In this document: piece by piece, positions 24,431-37,863 of the stretch
Numbering within the stretch: position 1 is the stretch's first letter
Layout of the letters: every line of letters starts with the position of its first letter
Origin: Rhodamnia argentea
Lineage: Eukaryota > Streptophyta > Magnoliopsida > Myrtales > Myrtaceae
NCBI RefSeq assembly: GCF_020921035.1
Contig: NC_063155.1
Span: 30,063,294-30,127,293, forward strand
Length of the DNA stretch: 64,000 nt
Direction: 5' to 3'
The notes under the pieces: generated by a model
Seen by the model: the letters and a program-made list of their open reading frames with translations, nothing else
What the model was told of the DNA's origin: nothing
Databases searched by the model: none
Program-made: the position numbers and the translations under genes

Positions 24431-27400
24431 CGCGTTTAATAACGAAAGATGTTTGCGGTGTTTCTATTTTCACCCCTCACTTCCTTCTTATTTCTGTTTT
24501 AGTCCCTCGCTTTTCATTTTCGGTCAGATCGTGACATAATTTTTTTTTGTTCTCTTGCCCTTGTTACATGGTTTACGTGACACATTTCAAGGGAATATCC
24601 AGGAGGCGAAAAACGTTGTTAAGATTCATTTTCGGATATACCAAGTCAATCTCATGAAAAACTATATTGTCTACACCAAAACTCCAACAGAAAGAACAAG
24701 GGTATGCGATCAATCGCCTGTAATAACAATACCGGTGTACGTACCGAAATCGGTAGTCCATCGTAACACAAAGGATGTTTTGGTCAGACCCATCACGCAA
24801 TAACAGGACTCGGACACTTTTGCTGAGTCAAAGTATGTGCAAAAGCCTATCTCGAACTCATATCAAATTGAAAAAATGTACACTATGCATCCAAACGATA
24901 CACACAAATAAGACAACCATTTAAGATTGTGGGGTCTAATATCCTGAAAATTTTCAAATTTTAGCTCTTTCCCAATTCTTACTTTTATCTAACGAAAACC
25001 TCAAATTTTAGGCACGGTCATAATTTTACCCTAATTTTTTTTTTGTCCGGTAAAAAAAATCCCAAATTTAGATCCAGTCTCAATTTTACCGTGAAGTTTT
25101 TTGCCCGAAGGTCGGCTAGTCGGGGGTGCCTTCTGATTTTCCGGCGGATGTCCCGGCCGAAGTGTATGAAAGATGACCCGACTATTCCTTGACCGTAAAA
25201 TGGTAAAAAAAGAAAAACGGGTGACTGGTCGGAGTCAACAAACAGTGCAAAAGCCGCTGCACGTGGGGGCGAAGGAAGTTGGAGGTCGTTAATTCGTTAT
25301 GATTTCTTGGTTATGCCATGCGGATTCGAAAATCCTGTGTGAAAGTCTTCAACATTGCTAAGAATGGTGGGACAATAGAGAAGGGAATCCCAAATGAATG
25401 CGCAGCTTGTCGCCAAAAAAAAAAAAAGAAGACGAAAAGGGACCTGCATCCTAGCTCCGGGAGCACTTGTCAAAATGAGTAACTTGTTGCGCAAACAACT
25501 GCAAGGAAATTTGAAAGAAAAAAAATTAATTGAGCCAAGCGCATTATAAACTTTTATACCTTGGTTTGATTTACATGATCTTATGGTTAAAATCGAGCGA
25601 ACTCGCATGCACCGGATGCGTGCAATTAGGATGGAGCTAGAGCAATTCTTTATTGATTAGCCACCATAAAAAAATGGAAAGAATAGACTGATAAAAAGGT
25701 AAATAAAGTTTGCAAGAACACATGGATGTTGGAGATCTAATCATGGGTGGGTTTGAGCCGCATCTTCTGTCGTCCAAGACTTCCCAACTTTGTCGAAGTT
25801 TTTAATTGTCCAAGGCACGTCTCCTCTTCTCTAGCTCTTTTACCTTGAATTTTAGCATTTCTACCACTCTGGATAGTCCAATTTGGCCTTTTAACTTCTT
25901 TCCATGGAGAGAAAAATGAGAACGCAAAAGCAAACAAAGGGAAAAAGAAAAACAAGGGGATTCGATAACCTTCGCAAGGAGCAGCAACAATCGAATCGTA
26001 GTTCCAACATCGAATTGTTCTCGACGGCAATAACAATCGAATCGTAGTTCCAACATCGAATTGTTCTCGACGGCAATTGGTAACGTAAACATAACGTAAT
26101 GAAAGTAAAATAGCTTAAAATAGCATTCGAAACGAAAGGTACAAATTATATTTCTATACCAGGAGGTAAAAGGGTGTCATTGAGATGATCTTCTGAGGTT
26201 TGCCCTTGGTTAGATTTACCCTTGATACGCGGTGCGCGGCAAGTTTGATGTGGAGATTTGAATCCAATGAGCAAAAGGTGGCATGTGAACCGAAACTTAC
26301 TTTTCGAGTTCACTGACTCCCATCCTTCAGGAGGGGAAATTCTTCCTATGTCGAGCTAATAATGATCGGTATGAGATCCACGCGATCTGGAGGCGACGAA
26401 TACATACGGCATAAAGAGGGATTCGTTAGCACTGTAGACTTACTCCGAATCCAACCCACCTACAGTAATATGCAGTATTTTTCGACAGTAGGCACTATTC
26501 ATGATAGCTAAACTATAGGGAAAAAAAGCCAAAGTGGACCAAACATGGCTCGTTTCGCTTTTGTCCCTACTGAAGATGACACATGAAGATAAATCTCTCA
26601 CAGACCCACCTAACCCATTACTTCCTCCTTTCCGATTAAACAATTTATAGAGCAAGTGATGATAAGAACATCCATGTTTGCAATGCATAAACTCTTACGA
26701 ATAAGACGCGGTAATGTTAGAAACTCCTCTACTGTGCATACTGAGAACTTTTGATTTATGCGCACGCGAGTTCTGCTTTTCACCTAAAGGAGGATATATC
26801 ACTCAAAACCATAGCCAAACCCAGCATGACTCAGATAACCATTAGAAGGTCCACTTACTGCATCTTTCCTTCTGTAGCTATCAACAAGACCTCTTGCCCC
26901 ATCATATTGAGACGACGTAGCCGACCGCATTCTAATGAAAGATTTCACATCAGAAAATCTGTTCAGATCAATCAAGTTTCGTGAGCACCATGTCCATCGA
27001 CTAGTGAGCAGTATCACTAAGTGCAGCAAAACTATTACTCAATCATACTATGACCAAAGAGGGTTGAAAATCAAGCATCAAGCAAATTGCTAAGGAATCA
27101 ATAAATGTCAGCATAAATCTCTTAACCCAGTTTCAAAACCTATGAGCCCATTGTAAATGGCGAGACGCGCTAATCTTCTGTCAAGAAATCACGAACAAAA
27201 TCCGAAAAGTCTTAACCTACTAAAACTCATATCTGCATTTCTAGAGCCATCCAGACATCTATCCATCTCTATTTCCACTCTGAGGTGCACAGGTCTTTCA
27301 TCCCTGTTTTAACGGATAATTCCTCTCAGCACCTTCTCTGATTCCCATCTCCAGATTTTCGTCAGCTCATGTGCCAAAAAGGAAAAAGAAAGGAGAAGAT

Positions 27401-27446
27401 ATTGGGTTTTACTATACAGATAGGTAATTCCGAAAGTTAACGAAAC
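24431..27446. other. Intergenic region with degenerate repeat patches
   Basis: At 24930-25130 a degenerate pattern of about 60 bases recurs (CTCAAATTTTAGGCACGGTC, then ATCCCAAATTTAGATCCAGT), each followed by AATTTTACC. This is the style of common plant non-coding repeats. An exact 46-bp duplication lies at 25987-26078 (separate entry). I see no gene. Confidence 0.5.
25987..26078. repeat. Perfect 46-bp tandem duplication
   Basis: Two identical 46-base units lie at 25987-26032 and 26033-26078. Each unit begins AACAATCGAAT and holds a partly inverted match, ATCGAATTGTTC, so it can also fold. Confidence 0.95.
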
Positions 27447-30400
27447 TCAGTTAGTCAAACTCATGTCAATATCATATTTGCTCCCATCATGTACTTGCAC
27501 CTCCAAGCTTTTGCGCTTGCACCAGCATAAATATTGAGGGATTGGCCCATCTTCTCCAACAACCCAGGCATGAGCTGCGACAGCATCCAATGTCAACCTG
27601 TGTTCTGGATCTGCATATGATAGAATGGCATTTTACCATTCCAACCAAAAGAAGAAGAAGGGAAAAACAGTCACGGTGCACAGCTTGCAGTTGGGATAAG
27701 GTATGTGATGGAGCCCACTAACACTACTGATACTAACCTTTGCAAAGAAGCCCCTCCAGCAAGTTCTTGAGCAGTGGATTGAGACCATCCGGCAGTATCA
27801 AAGGGTTATTAACTATCTGCCAAATCAAATTTCAAAAAGCATTAACTCAACTCAAATAATGGGATGAAACGGTGAGAAAGAAGGGGTTGGGGCTAACTGA
27901 GGCATATATACCTTGTCATACGTGTCTTGCAGTGTTTCTCCAAGGAAAGGATAATGTCCCAAGACCATACAGTAAAGAGTGACTCCCACAGCCCAAGTAT
28001 CAGCAGCCCTCCCTCGATAAGTGAGACCTATTTTATATATCAGGAAGAAAATCACATTACAAAGTACAAAAATCCTTTCATGTCAATATTTTGTCCTATC
28101 ATTGCCCTAATGGATAAGGGACTGCACCTAGGCAGCACTCGGGTGCTGTGAAAACAGGAGTCCCAGGGGATCGCCGAAGTTGATCATTATCATCCTGCAC
28201 ATATCAACGATGAGAATTCACAACCCCATGATTTAACAAAAGAGTGACCTCAGGATTTATCGTCTTTAAATCCAAACCAGATTACCCATATGCTTGGTAC
28301 ATTTATGCTTTGATTGGGAAGGAGGGGAATAGAAAAAAAAATGAGGGGTGGGTGTAGAAAACGTAATAAACTTTAAAATCCTTGTGAAGAAGAAAGGAGG
28401 GAAATTTTAATTTTTCCATCTCTTCTCCTAACCTCAAAGTATTCCAAAAGTAGTATTAGAATATCCCGTTTAGATCCACAAACATAACATAAACTAGCGT
28501 AAACTGTTTTCTCGCATATTCATACAAATAGCATGAAATAGGAGAATATCAACACCAAACACTTCTCCCCGCTGAGGGCCAAAGCTGGTAGTTTTTCTTC
28601 CATTCAAGTGACAGTTTACAGAGGCCTTGGGAGCAGCAATCATTACCTCAAAGACCTGGCTAACACTGAAATCTCCTATCTTCACAATGCCGGAACTGGT
28701 CACCAACAAATTATCAGGCTTGATATCTCCATGCACTATATTCTGGTTCCCTCGCATTAAAGAAAAGAACAGGCACTCACTACAGTGTTGACAGCTTAAC
28801 ATCATCACAGAATGAAGGACAAAACAGAAAGCAACGCACTCGTATATTTCAACACAGATAGCAGTAGCATACATGAGCATGGAGATACATCAGCCCAGAA
28901 ACGATATCGCGCAGATACTTTCTGGCAGTATTTTCTCCAATCCCGCCAGGTGGACCAGATCCTTCATAAGCCCATTTGCCATCCACATATTCAAGAACTA
29001 ACCCAAAAAATAAACCACTTGTCAAGGTTACGATGCTTGAGACAATTTCCACAGAAATTCAATGGCAAGCACATAGAAAGTTCATTGTAAAAAACCAATG
29101 GGAAGTAAACTGACGAACGTACCCATGTAGAAGTGATCTGTTTCTGGGTCATCAATCACCTCCACAAGGTTGACTATATTAGGGTGCTCCAATATTTTCA
29201 TGATCAAAACCTGCGGAGAAAGGAGGAACATAAATAAAGCTTTTATCTGGAAGCGCAACTCCATGCAAAATGATGTTGCTCTAACCCTCTAATAGATTAT
29301 GTCAAGGAACAAATGTAGCTCAAATAGGTCTTTATTATTTCATAATTGAACAAGGAATAGCATAAGAATGACATTAAACAGCTGCACCACATAAATAGAA
29401 TCAATGCATCAAGAGCAACACAAGAACTTGAGAGTTAAGTTATATGATGCATGTTTTTCCCGGTTATCATCAACACAATTTGCTCAGAGAACTCATTCCT
29501 AGCAAATCCAGATAAAGCATACAAAGATGAATCAGACAAAAAACATACTTCTCTAAGAACATCGGTCATGGCAGTTTCTGAAGGTGCCACGCGCAGCCTT
29601 AGCAAATGGGACTTATGAAAGGCCTGCAATGAAATGATTATAATTCATACAGATCATAATTTTCTAGTCATTGAAAACAAGCCCCCTCATTATACAAGTA
29701 CAGAAAAAATACATGCTTCTAAAGGACAATGAGAAAGAATGAATCCACAGAAACAGTATGACATAGGACATCTTCTAAACAACTGTCTAACGCTCCCACA
29801 TATGTATAGCCACCTAGCGCACTATCTTTGGAGTATCTAGCCTTTTTTTGAGAAACGAGGACAGACAAAAGATAAAGGATTCATTAAGTTAACCACTCCA
29901 AAATTCTAAGCTGCTAATCGCATCATTATGCCATGCTTGCAAAAATTATATCTCATGCATGAAAGATGTTGACAACAAAAGTGAGGATGAGAGACACTTT
30001 GTGTGTGTGTGAGTGACAGAGAGAGAGAGAGAGAGATTTTTTATCTCTTAGTTACAGTTTTTAGCAAACTCATAAGCAGCCAGGAAGTATATTAAACTTA
30101 CCTTAATTGCATAATGCTTTCCATCGACTTGGCTTCGGTAGAGAACCTGTTGCACATCAAATAATAACCGCATCATCTCCCGTAAGAAAGTAACAAGATA
30201 AAATATGATACAGCCACATACCACTTTGCCATAGCTACCAGAGCCAATCTTACACTCACGAACATATTCATTGACCATCTTATTTCCATTTTCATCCTGA
30301 TAAGACGCATGAACATAAATGCATGATCAGAGAGACATATGTGCCTCATCAGAAAATGACCACTCGTAAGCTTATAGTAGAAAAAAGATGCTAAAAATCA

Positions 30401-31080
30401 CAGAGCAACTGATTCATAGAGACTGACATAGCTTTGCTCAATATCACAGATACCCCTCTGCTGAGATAAGACTAAAAGCTTGCACAGTTCACTCAAGGAA
30501 GTTGTGCAGGCTAGCACTTTGTATATGTGTAATAGGCAGCTTATACAAAGGGATCATAACAGGCGAGCTGGATAGATGCTCAGCTCTTAAGATACTGTTT
30601 GGATAGAAAAACTACTTTAGGTAAAAGATCACACAAACTAAAAGCTCATGCAATGTCAAATTCCCTATTGCAGGATATCCATTTATGATCTCTCATGAAG
30701 CAACTGCAGCATACTCCGCATGTGACCAAGAAAGAGTTTCACAATTCCTTGATATTTACCTCTGAACGAATAACTTTGTGGGTTTCTTTTACAGGATATT
30801 GCCTGCAAATCATGCCATTTTCTCCTCTAAACCTCAGTATATCTTCAGAACGTTGGGCACGGCTCCGTAATTCACCCTCATCATCGTGACCACCATCCGT
30901 GACCTCCCCATTGAATGAACGATCATCCTCATCTTCAATGTCTTCATCCAACAGAAACTCCTGAGAAAGATGATTATTCAATCCAGAAATGGGCCTCGAG
31001 GTTCTTCTGGGCTTCCTAGAGAATCCAAAGCAACTACAGCAGCCCATGAATCTTGCAATTGGATACCCTTTGTTGAACAT
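27447..31080 (-). CDS. GRIK: GRIK/SnAK-type protein kinase (SnRK1-activating kinase)
   Basis: GRIK (SnAK) kinases phosphorylate the activation loop of the plant energy sensor SnRK1. The start chosen is ATG at 31080 (MFNKGYPIARFMGCCSCFGF), which aligns with GRIK1 MFCDSFAFAQVMSCFGCFGG. An acidic linker (DEDIEDEDDRSFNG) and MICRQYPVKETHKV follow. Kinase motifs appear in exons from right to left: GSGSYGKV (about 30240), KHYAIK (about 30120), the exon AFHKSHLLRLRVAPSETAMT, VLIMKILEHPNIVNLVEVID (about 29190), VLEYVDGKWAYEGSGPPGG, the catalytic loop HGDIKPDNLL (about 28720), DFSVSQVF, then RRSPGTPVFTAPECC (about 28160) and AADTWAVGVTLYCMVLG. The tail is GPIPQYLCWCKRKSLEVQ, ending SLTN. The magnesium motif is DFS rather than DFG; as I recall GRIKs share this, so the kinase should be active. 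Arabidopsis GRIK2 (At5g60550) is the positional counterpart. Confidence 0.95.
30001..30036. repeat. Compound (GT)n/(GA)n microsatellite in a GRIK intron
   Basis: GT repeats at 30001-30010 are followed by GA repeats at 30017-30036. The tract is intronic. Confidence 0.9.
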
Positions 31081-32300
31081 GAGAAATTTGGAACCTTTAA
31101 TTATATACTGCAACTTTCAGCTCCAAGATAAACAAAAACTCCAAGGACCTGCAAAAAATGCACACCCTTGATTTCTCAAAAACGGTTGCCAATCACAGCA
31201 CTCTACTAAGCAGAAAGAAAGGGACACCTAACGATATCAACGCGAACAAAAGCAAAACTCGAGCTGATTGCCGCTACCAAGTGCACTTGGTAGCGAAATA
31301 CTCACTCCAGAACACAAATAACCATGTAGTTCTGAAGCTTCCTTGCGAAAGATTCATGAAATCAATCGCCTCAAGCGAATCCACGCATCAGCGATTTCAG
31401 TTGAGATTCCGCAAGCGAACAAAATATCGACTTTCATACACACACCTGGGATACACAGGAGAGGACGGGGCTTTCAAGCCCAGAACACAGCTTTGCTATT
31501 CCAACGGATGCCATTCAGACAAATGAACGAAACAGCAGCTGATTACGTTGCTGCAGCAGCTGTTTCTAATGAAAACCAACATATCGACAGCCCCAGCTTA
31601 TAAGACCTTGATGAAAGAGAGCTGAATCCACCACCTCGCAAAAGCAAGGGAAATTCTTGACCCTTTCCGACAAAAAAATAATAATGCAATTAAAATAACA
31701 ATAAAATAAGGCACAAACCTGCCTAGTTGACAAAATTCATGAATAGGAAATTAGAAGATGACCCGCTCGCATAGAACTCTCAGACACCATCCGGGCAATC
31801 AAACCGAAACATGTCCGACACACGGTCCCGTAACCACGCTTCACTTTTCCAAAAAACAAAAGAGCAAAAAAAAAAAAAAGAACTTGCCTGATTGTATAAT
31901 TTGCTGAAGGAGACGAGAGGTTGGCGACGAAATTTATCCCGGAACGAACACCACGACGCGCTCGGCAATATGAACAGCCCAACGACTGTCGGGCGATTCG
32001 GTGCTCGAAGATGCGAGACTCCAGAAATTTTTTTTTTTTTTTTTTGACAGAACCTCCAAAAGGCGAATCGGTTGGAGATCCAAAACCCTAATCGAGCACA
32101 AAACCGCGAAGAATAAATACGGCCAGAACCGAGGCTGGATTCGGAGGAGATTCGTCGCGAAAACGGCCCGAAGGATTGGTTTTCCCCAAAATCCGAGCGT
32201 GGTTAAAGTGCGAAAGTTTCGAGGGCCGAGGTGAGAAATTAGGGGAAATTCGGGGGGCAAAAACTAGCAGACAACCGAAAGCGCGTCCGCAGAAGGAGGG
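31081..32300 (-). promoter_or_regulatory. GRIK 5' leader (probable leader intron) and promoter
   Basis: On the minus strand a good acceptor, TTGCAG, lies about 30 bases upstream of the start codon, suggesting a leader intron reaching toward about 31900-32200. A run of 18 T lies at 32028-32045. There is no coding evidence. Confidence 0.35.
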
Positions 32301-33360
32301 ATGAAGTGTATAATTAGGGGGAAGGTCTACTTTGTCATTCGTCGTTTCGTTTCGCGAAGGGGTTACAATCGCCGTTGATTTCTTCCGTTGGCCGGCTCGG
32401 CGTGATTAGAAATTTAAAAAGTGCCCGAATTGCCAATTTGTAGGGAATTAAAAGTTCCACGAGTGGGCCCCAATTTGTACCATATAAACCTCGTACTAAT
32501 CAAATTACTTTAATTACCGAAAAATGTCCTCTTTGCCTTCAACGATTTATGTTCAAACATCTTCACGAGCAATGGAAATAATTGTTGTTCATTCGTTTTT
32601 TTTTTTTTAAGCGATATAAACGGTCATGAAAATATTTCTCAAGCCCTAAATTTTTTTTTCGCGAAATAACCAAAGCCTTAATGCTAATAATTCGACAAAA
32701 GGAGAAGTATACATGCATTATTCTTTGTCCTTTTTTCCAATAGCTACCCAAATAGCAGTTGCAAAACTTGGATTTAGGTACATCTTCGTCTCACCGAGCC
32801 TATCTTAATAACTATGACAATCGAGTATATTATCAGCGTATGCTTTATCGAGAGCAATATGCTCTATCGTTCTCAATGTATTGCTGACATTAGACTAGTG
32901 TAATCGTTTGGTGGTATGCCGATGTCAAAGTTCTCAAATTGTCCTCAATTAAAATTCTCGCTTATGGTTATTCTATCTTATCTCTTAAATCTTGGATGTT
33001 ACGGCGGTAAAACAACTGGAATCTCATACCCTAAAAGACACAGAACCTTAAGGTCCGTTCCGTCCAATAAACCCTTCGAAGCGAAAATAAATATACGTGT
33101 ATCTATTAGCGTCGGCACGAATGACGTGATTATAGCTAAAATCTAAAATGTAAATTGACCCGGTACGACGAAAGTGTAGTACTCCCCCGGCATCATCCGG
33201 TGAAGAAGCTTCCTCCGATTACATTCCACATGATCCAAATTTGCTTCTCGTGCCTCATTGTTGTTGTTTTTTTCCCTTGACCATGAGAAAACGAATGTCG
33301 TGAGGATTTTGACAATGAAAAAAGAATATCATCACGATATTCGAATCCTTGGCAGGTTTC
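32301..33360. other. Intergenic, nothing recognised
   Basis: This is AT-rich sequence with no gene, no clear inverted or tandem repeat and no RNA gene that I can see. Confidence 0.5.
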
Positions 33361-33363
33361 TAC

Positions 33364-34872
33364 GAAGGTAAATATTAAAAAAAAAATGATCTAAATTTAT
33401 TGTCATTGTTTTAATTTAGTTCTACATTTTTTTTTATTAATTGAGTCATAAATCTTGGGTGGTGCTATTTCTACTCCTATTTTGGCTAACGCACTCTTCT
33501 TTTTAATTAATAGACCAAAATACCCTTCTCCCTCTTCAAGTTATTGTTTGTTTTTTTATCAACCTAACCAACATAATTGCCTTTATTTTTATTTACCTTT
33601 TTAAATATCAAATTCACCATATAAATATCAAATTGCACCCAATAAATATCATTCTATAATGCATCATGTTATCACTTTTCCTAAAGAAGTTCGTTATTCT
33701 TAATTTATGATCACATCCTTTTAATTAGAAAAGCTATATAAAATGTTAGAAATTTCTTGTTATAACGGCTTATGAACACACAATTAACTATCTATTTTTT
33801 ATGAAATAGTTAGAGGGAAACTTTATTTCAAATTTGAAATTTAAAATTCAATATCATTATCAAGCAGATTTTGATCTTGTGGGCGATTTTCAAATAGAAT
33901 TGTAGGTTTTTAAAGTTACAAATCGCTTATTTGCTCTTTTTTTGTTTAGCTTTTCATATTTTAATATGAATTGGAAGATGGGGTTGAAATTTTTTTTTAC
34001 ACATTCTGCACTTTCAAACTCACGTAAGATTTTTTTGGGAGAAATTTTAAGCATATTTTAAATTTTTTATCCACTTGCTATGAGATTGAATTTACAATCG
34101 ACGTTAATTCCTTTCTTTATATCAAGTTTTGAACAGCACAAAATTTCATTTTTTTTTTTTTTCATTTATGTGTTTATCCTTTGTTAATACATATCTAAAT
34201 ACAAATATGTTTGACATTTTATTATGCTTTTAACAAATTAATCTTTTCCATTTTGTGATCAATTTTCCTTTTTTGTTTTTATCAAGATCGACTAAAAAAA
34301 AGGTAGATTTATGGATTAGCCTGATAAAAAAAGAAATATTTAATTAAAGAAACAAGAGGGTATTTTAGTAAGTTAACTAGTAAAAATGAGTGTCTTAACC
34401 AAAATGAGAGTGTAAATAGCGCCGCCCTAAATCTTTTGTGCAATTCAGTTCATCGGGTTAATTTTGGTCGAAAATCGCCGACATGGACATTTATAATATA
34501 TTCAAATTATTTATTTATTATTTTCTTTTCTTTCTCTTTCTTTTTTTTGCTTCCTTCTTCCTTGCCGGTGGGCAGCGGGGGTGAGTTTATTTGGAGGTTG
34601 ACGAGGTCGACTTCACCGACCCTCGCCTCTAGTAGGCGCCGAACTTGGCCACTAGCTGGAGGAAGAAGGAAGAAAAAAAGAAAGAGAAAGAAAATTAAAA
34701 ATTAAAAAATAAAAATTTGAAATATATTAAAATATTATGAAAAATTATCTACGTCAAAACTAATCGGATGAATTGAATTGGCAAAAATGCAAAAGATTTT
34801 GGGCTCAATTGGCAAAAAAAAAAAATTAAGGTTTGGGATTGAAATTAACATAATTACAATAGGTTTATGCCT
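33364..34872. mobile_element. Older inverted-arm (Mutator-like?) repeat, split by a hAT-like insertion
   Basis: The outer parts 33364-33456 and 34436-34872 match the element at 44372-44757 piece by piece. Both have AAATTTATTGTCATTG or its like on the left, GGGTTAATTTTGG before a pyrimidine tract, a GGAGGAAGAAGGAAG-type purine tract, and ATTACAATAGGTTTATGCC with TTTTTTGGTAAT on the right. The middle is interrupted by the 971-bp element at 33457-34427. The flanks TTTCTACGAA and TTACTTCAAA may be an eroded target duplication. It has no coding capacity. Confidence 0.65.
33457..34427. mobile_element. Non-autonomous hAT-like element, 971 bp, 8-bp target duplication
   Basis: The termini are inverted repeats of about 75 bases. 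The left reads GGGTGGTGCTATTTCTACTC and the complement of the right reads GGGCGGCGCTATTTACACTC, and the match continues through ATTTTGG(C/T)TAA and AAAATACCC. Both ends are flanked by the perfect 8-base direct repeat TAAATCTT (33449-33456 and 34428-34435), the target length of hAT elements. The AT-rich inside has no transposase, so it would move only with an enzyme supplied from elsewhere. Confidence 0.85.
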
Positions 34873-35763
34873 TTTTTGGTAATTCCTCTTACTTCAAAGG
34901 GGACTCGCGCATGCGCGCTAGTGGTCCATTGCTATGATTGGCTTAGTTTGGCTACTGCACTCGCGTTAGGTGGTTGGTCTCACCGAAAAAACATCAGGAT
35001 GTTGGATTGCGACGAAGAAATGTTTGTGAAAGACTATTCAATTCGAATTATATCCAATCATTATTGAATGCTAAGATTTGCGGGATTCAAGTAGCTAATT
35101 ATTGATGTAGGTGCAGCTTGTCCGTTCGACACATGAAGAAGTCATCGGATTTAATTATGGGGTTTGGATGTACCAAGTCCATTTGATTGTCATTCGCTTT
35201 ACAAAAGGACTCTAAGATTCCACCTAACTATGCTTTATATTATTTTTGTCTCATTATTTACGGTTCGAGTTCGAGGTGGATTCATTTTGGGACTAATGAG
35301 GGCTAAACGTCAGCCCTTTCAAACATGTAATAATCATTTTTAACACACTCTCGAAAAGAGACGAGAACTAACTTAGGTTTCCCCGAAAAAATAGAAAAGA
35401 AAAATTACAAGTAATCTCGATTCATAAAGATCTCATAAAATCACTGTCAACTGTTCTAAAAACTTTAAGCTATCACATTACGCATTTGCTTCATTTTGAC
35501 CTAAGACTAGAGCGCATAAATGCGAGGCATGAAAAAATTTGAAATGGAAAATTGACACAGATAATCTATGAGTTTTTAATTTATTCAATGTGGCCCATTA
35601 ACTATTGGTAAATATTCAATCTAGTCCCCTAAATTACGAAAAAATATTTGGTAGTTTGCTAGCACCACGCCAATAGCTAACGTGGCGTGCGCTTATTTAC
35701 TCTTAACCAAAACAAACCGACACTTATTGGTGAAAATAGATAAGTAAATAAAAAAATCTTTAA

Positions 35764-36809
35764 GGGCCGGTATGGTAACATTTTAGTTCCTCTAATTCTG
35801 TTATCCAAAACAAAAAAGAATCAGAAACATGTTTGGTAATGAAAATGGTTTTGATTTTGATTTTGCTTTCGAAAACACTTTTGGACAAAAAATAAGAATA
35901 AAAAAAAGCTGGCTCTAAAAAAAAGAACACTTTTGAGAATAAAAAATGCAACGATAGTCTTCCCTCACTTTTGACGAGCGCTTGCTAGGCGTGCACCAGA
36001 TCAATCCGACTTGGTTGGGATAAATTTTTTAAAATAAAAATTTCAGAAATTAATAAAAAAATAAAAAATAATTAAATAATTAAAAAAATCCAAAAAATTG
36101 GAAAATTCATAAAAATCCTTAAAAATTTGGAAAATCAGAAAAATTCCAAAAAAATCTAAAAAATCAGGAAATGGGTTATTTCAACTGGCCAAGCCTATTT
36201 TTGACCATTTTGCTTTTCAATTTCTTCCAAATGACGACTTTGTCTCTCATGGACAAATTATCCCGAAAATTCTCGAAAATCCTCAAAAAGTAAGAAATGG
36301 ATCTATTCGATTGGACAACCCTATTTTTTGTGATTTTGCAAACTAAGCCACCTATATGGCAGAGATGAAATTTATTCATTATGAGTAGTAAAAGATAATC
36401 AAAGTCACCTCTTTCATATTTGATATATGCATAGTCTCAAGAGAAACATGGGAAGACAACAATTTTAGCGTATTATCCTTCTAAGGAACAAATCCGAAAC
36501 ATCCCTATTCCGGTAAAAAATATGTCATGGTGCAAGAGGATCATAACTGTGAGGTCTGAGGAAAGTCATCAAATGTGATTATATAATTATTTGATTTAAA
36601 TGACAGATTTAAAGTCATCAAAGAGAAATTATTTTCCATAATACAAATTTGTACAGTTAGCAAACGTATTTTTGTTCCGAAAATAGAAATTTTATGCAAT
36701 TATCAAATGCGTTCTGATTCTTTAAAATTCATTTAGGAAACAGAAGCAAAAAATTGATTCTAATCAGAATTATTATTTTTGAAACATAAACATTACCGAA
36801 TAGAATCCA
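35764..36809. mobile_element. Probable hAT-like repeat with GGTAAC/GTTACC-type ends
   Basis: The left end reads GGGCCGGTATGGTAACATTT, and the complement of the right end reads GGATTCTATTCGGTAATGTT, both followed by AATTCTG-type sequence. The inside includes an imperfect direct repeat of about 49 bases (36167-36215 and 36290-36339: AGGAAATGGGTTATTTCAAC versus AAGAAATGGATCTATTCGAT). There is no coding capacity. The exact ends are uncertain. Confidence 0.45.
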
Positions 36810-36939
36810 ACAGTGTCCAATGGAATTTCTCACTCCATCCGCTTTCATCTACAGCCACAATCTGATTTCTCCGCCGTCCTTGCTCGTTAATGGTCGGTGC
36901 CTCCAGATCTGACTCGTATGCCGTTATGCTCCAGGTCTC

Positions 36940-37140
36940 TCGCGAGCCATGGCTCCGCTCCAAGGTCTGCTGCGGCCATAGCTCCGCGGCCATGGCTCCA
37001 AGGTATGTCGCCACCATGGCTCTGAGGTCTACCGCGGCCATGACTCCGCTCCGAGGTCTGCCGCCGCCTTGGCTCCGAAGTTCCAGATCTAGACGCGAGC
37101 ATGGCTGTAGGTCTGTCGTGGCCGTGGCTCCACGGACGGC
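36940..37140. repeat. GC-rich degenerate tandem repeat (GCCATGGCTCCG words)
   Basis: About six variants of GCCATGGCTCCGCTCCAAGG or GGTCTGCCGCGGCCATG recur at roughly 30-45 base spacing. The open frames across this stretch on both strands come from the repeat and composition; I do not call a gene. Similar words occur at 59950-60070. Confidence 0.6.
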
Positions 37141-37863
37141 AGTTCCAAATCTGAAAGTAAATCTGTCGGAACTCATTGCGGCAACCATGGTGGGGAAGTG
37201 GGTTTCAAAGGAGGGAGGTGACCGCGCTATGAGTGGTGGATGGAGACGGTGGACATGGCCGGGAAGTAAATACCGACACGAAAAAGCTATGGCCAAGTTA
37301 TAAATATCGACCAAGGTCATTTTTGTTACTCATTTATCGATTGCCAAGTTCACAGTAGGTAAAATGAGTTTCTGCTGCATTGAAGTTAACATGTTTGTGA
37401 GTGGATTCGTGGATTGAACGCCTTTGCTGGAAACACATTCTTGGAACAACCTATGCAAATACAAGGAAGGCGTAATGTTTTCCATTTCTTCACCTGGGGG
37501 ACCTTTCAAGTCTTTCAGCTGTTTCGAAGGGAGTTTCAGGCCCTTCGGAGAAGGTGATGCTAAGGCTGTTGCACCTTTAGCCGAAACCAGAATTAGTAAT
37601 TTCCTTGTTTCGCCGAAAGTCGATGAGCGAGTCCTCGAACCAGACCGAAGTTGATGAGCGAGTCCTCGAACTCCATTAAGGGAGAGTCCGAAGTTTAAAA
37701 GTTGGATGATATGAAGAACAGAGGAAGGAAACAGAATGAATTGACAAGATGTTGATCATTCTCCTTGCAAAGAGGACTGTTCTTGCACCGTCCCCTTCTT
37801 TATAAGTAGGACTCCTCTCCTAATTGCTTGCCTTGTTCAATATCATCAGTTCTAATGAGTTTT

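Noticed and set aside
28660-28700. GRIK magnesium-binding motif DFS instead of DFG, as evidence of a dead kinase
   Set aside because: As I recall, GRIK/SnAK kinases carry DFS and are active; all other catalytic motifs are present.
36793-37320. Overlapping open frames with Met-Ala-Pro and Arg-rich translations
   Set aside because: A GC-rich degenerate tandem repeat inside a transposon-like region; no consistent protein family.
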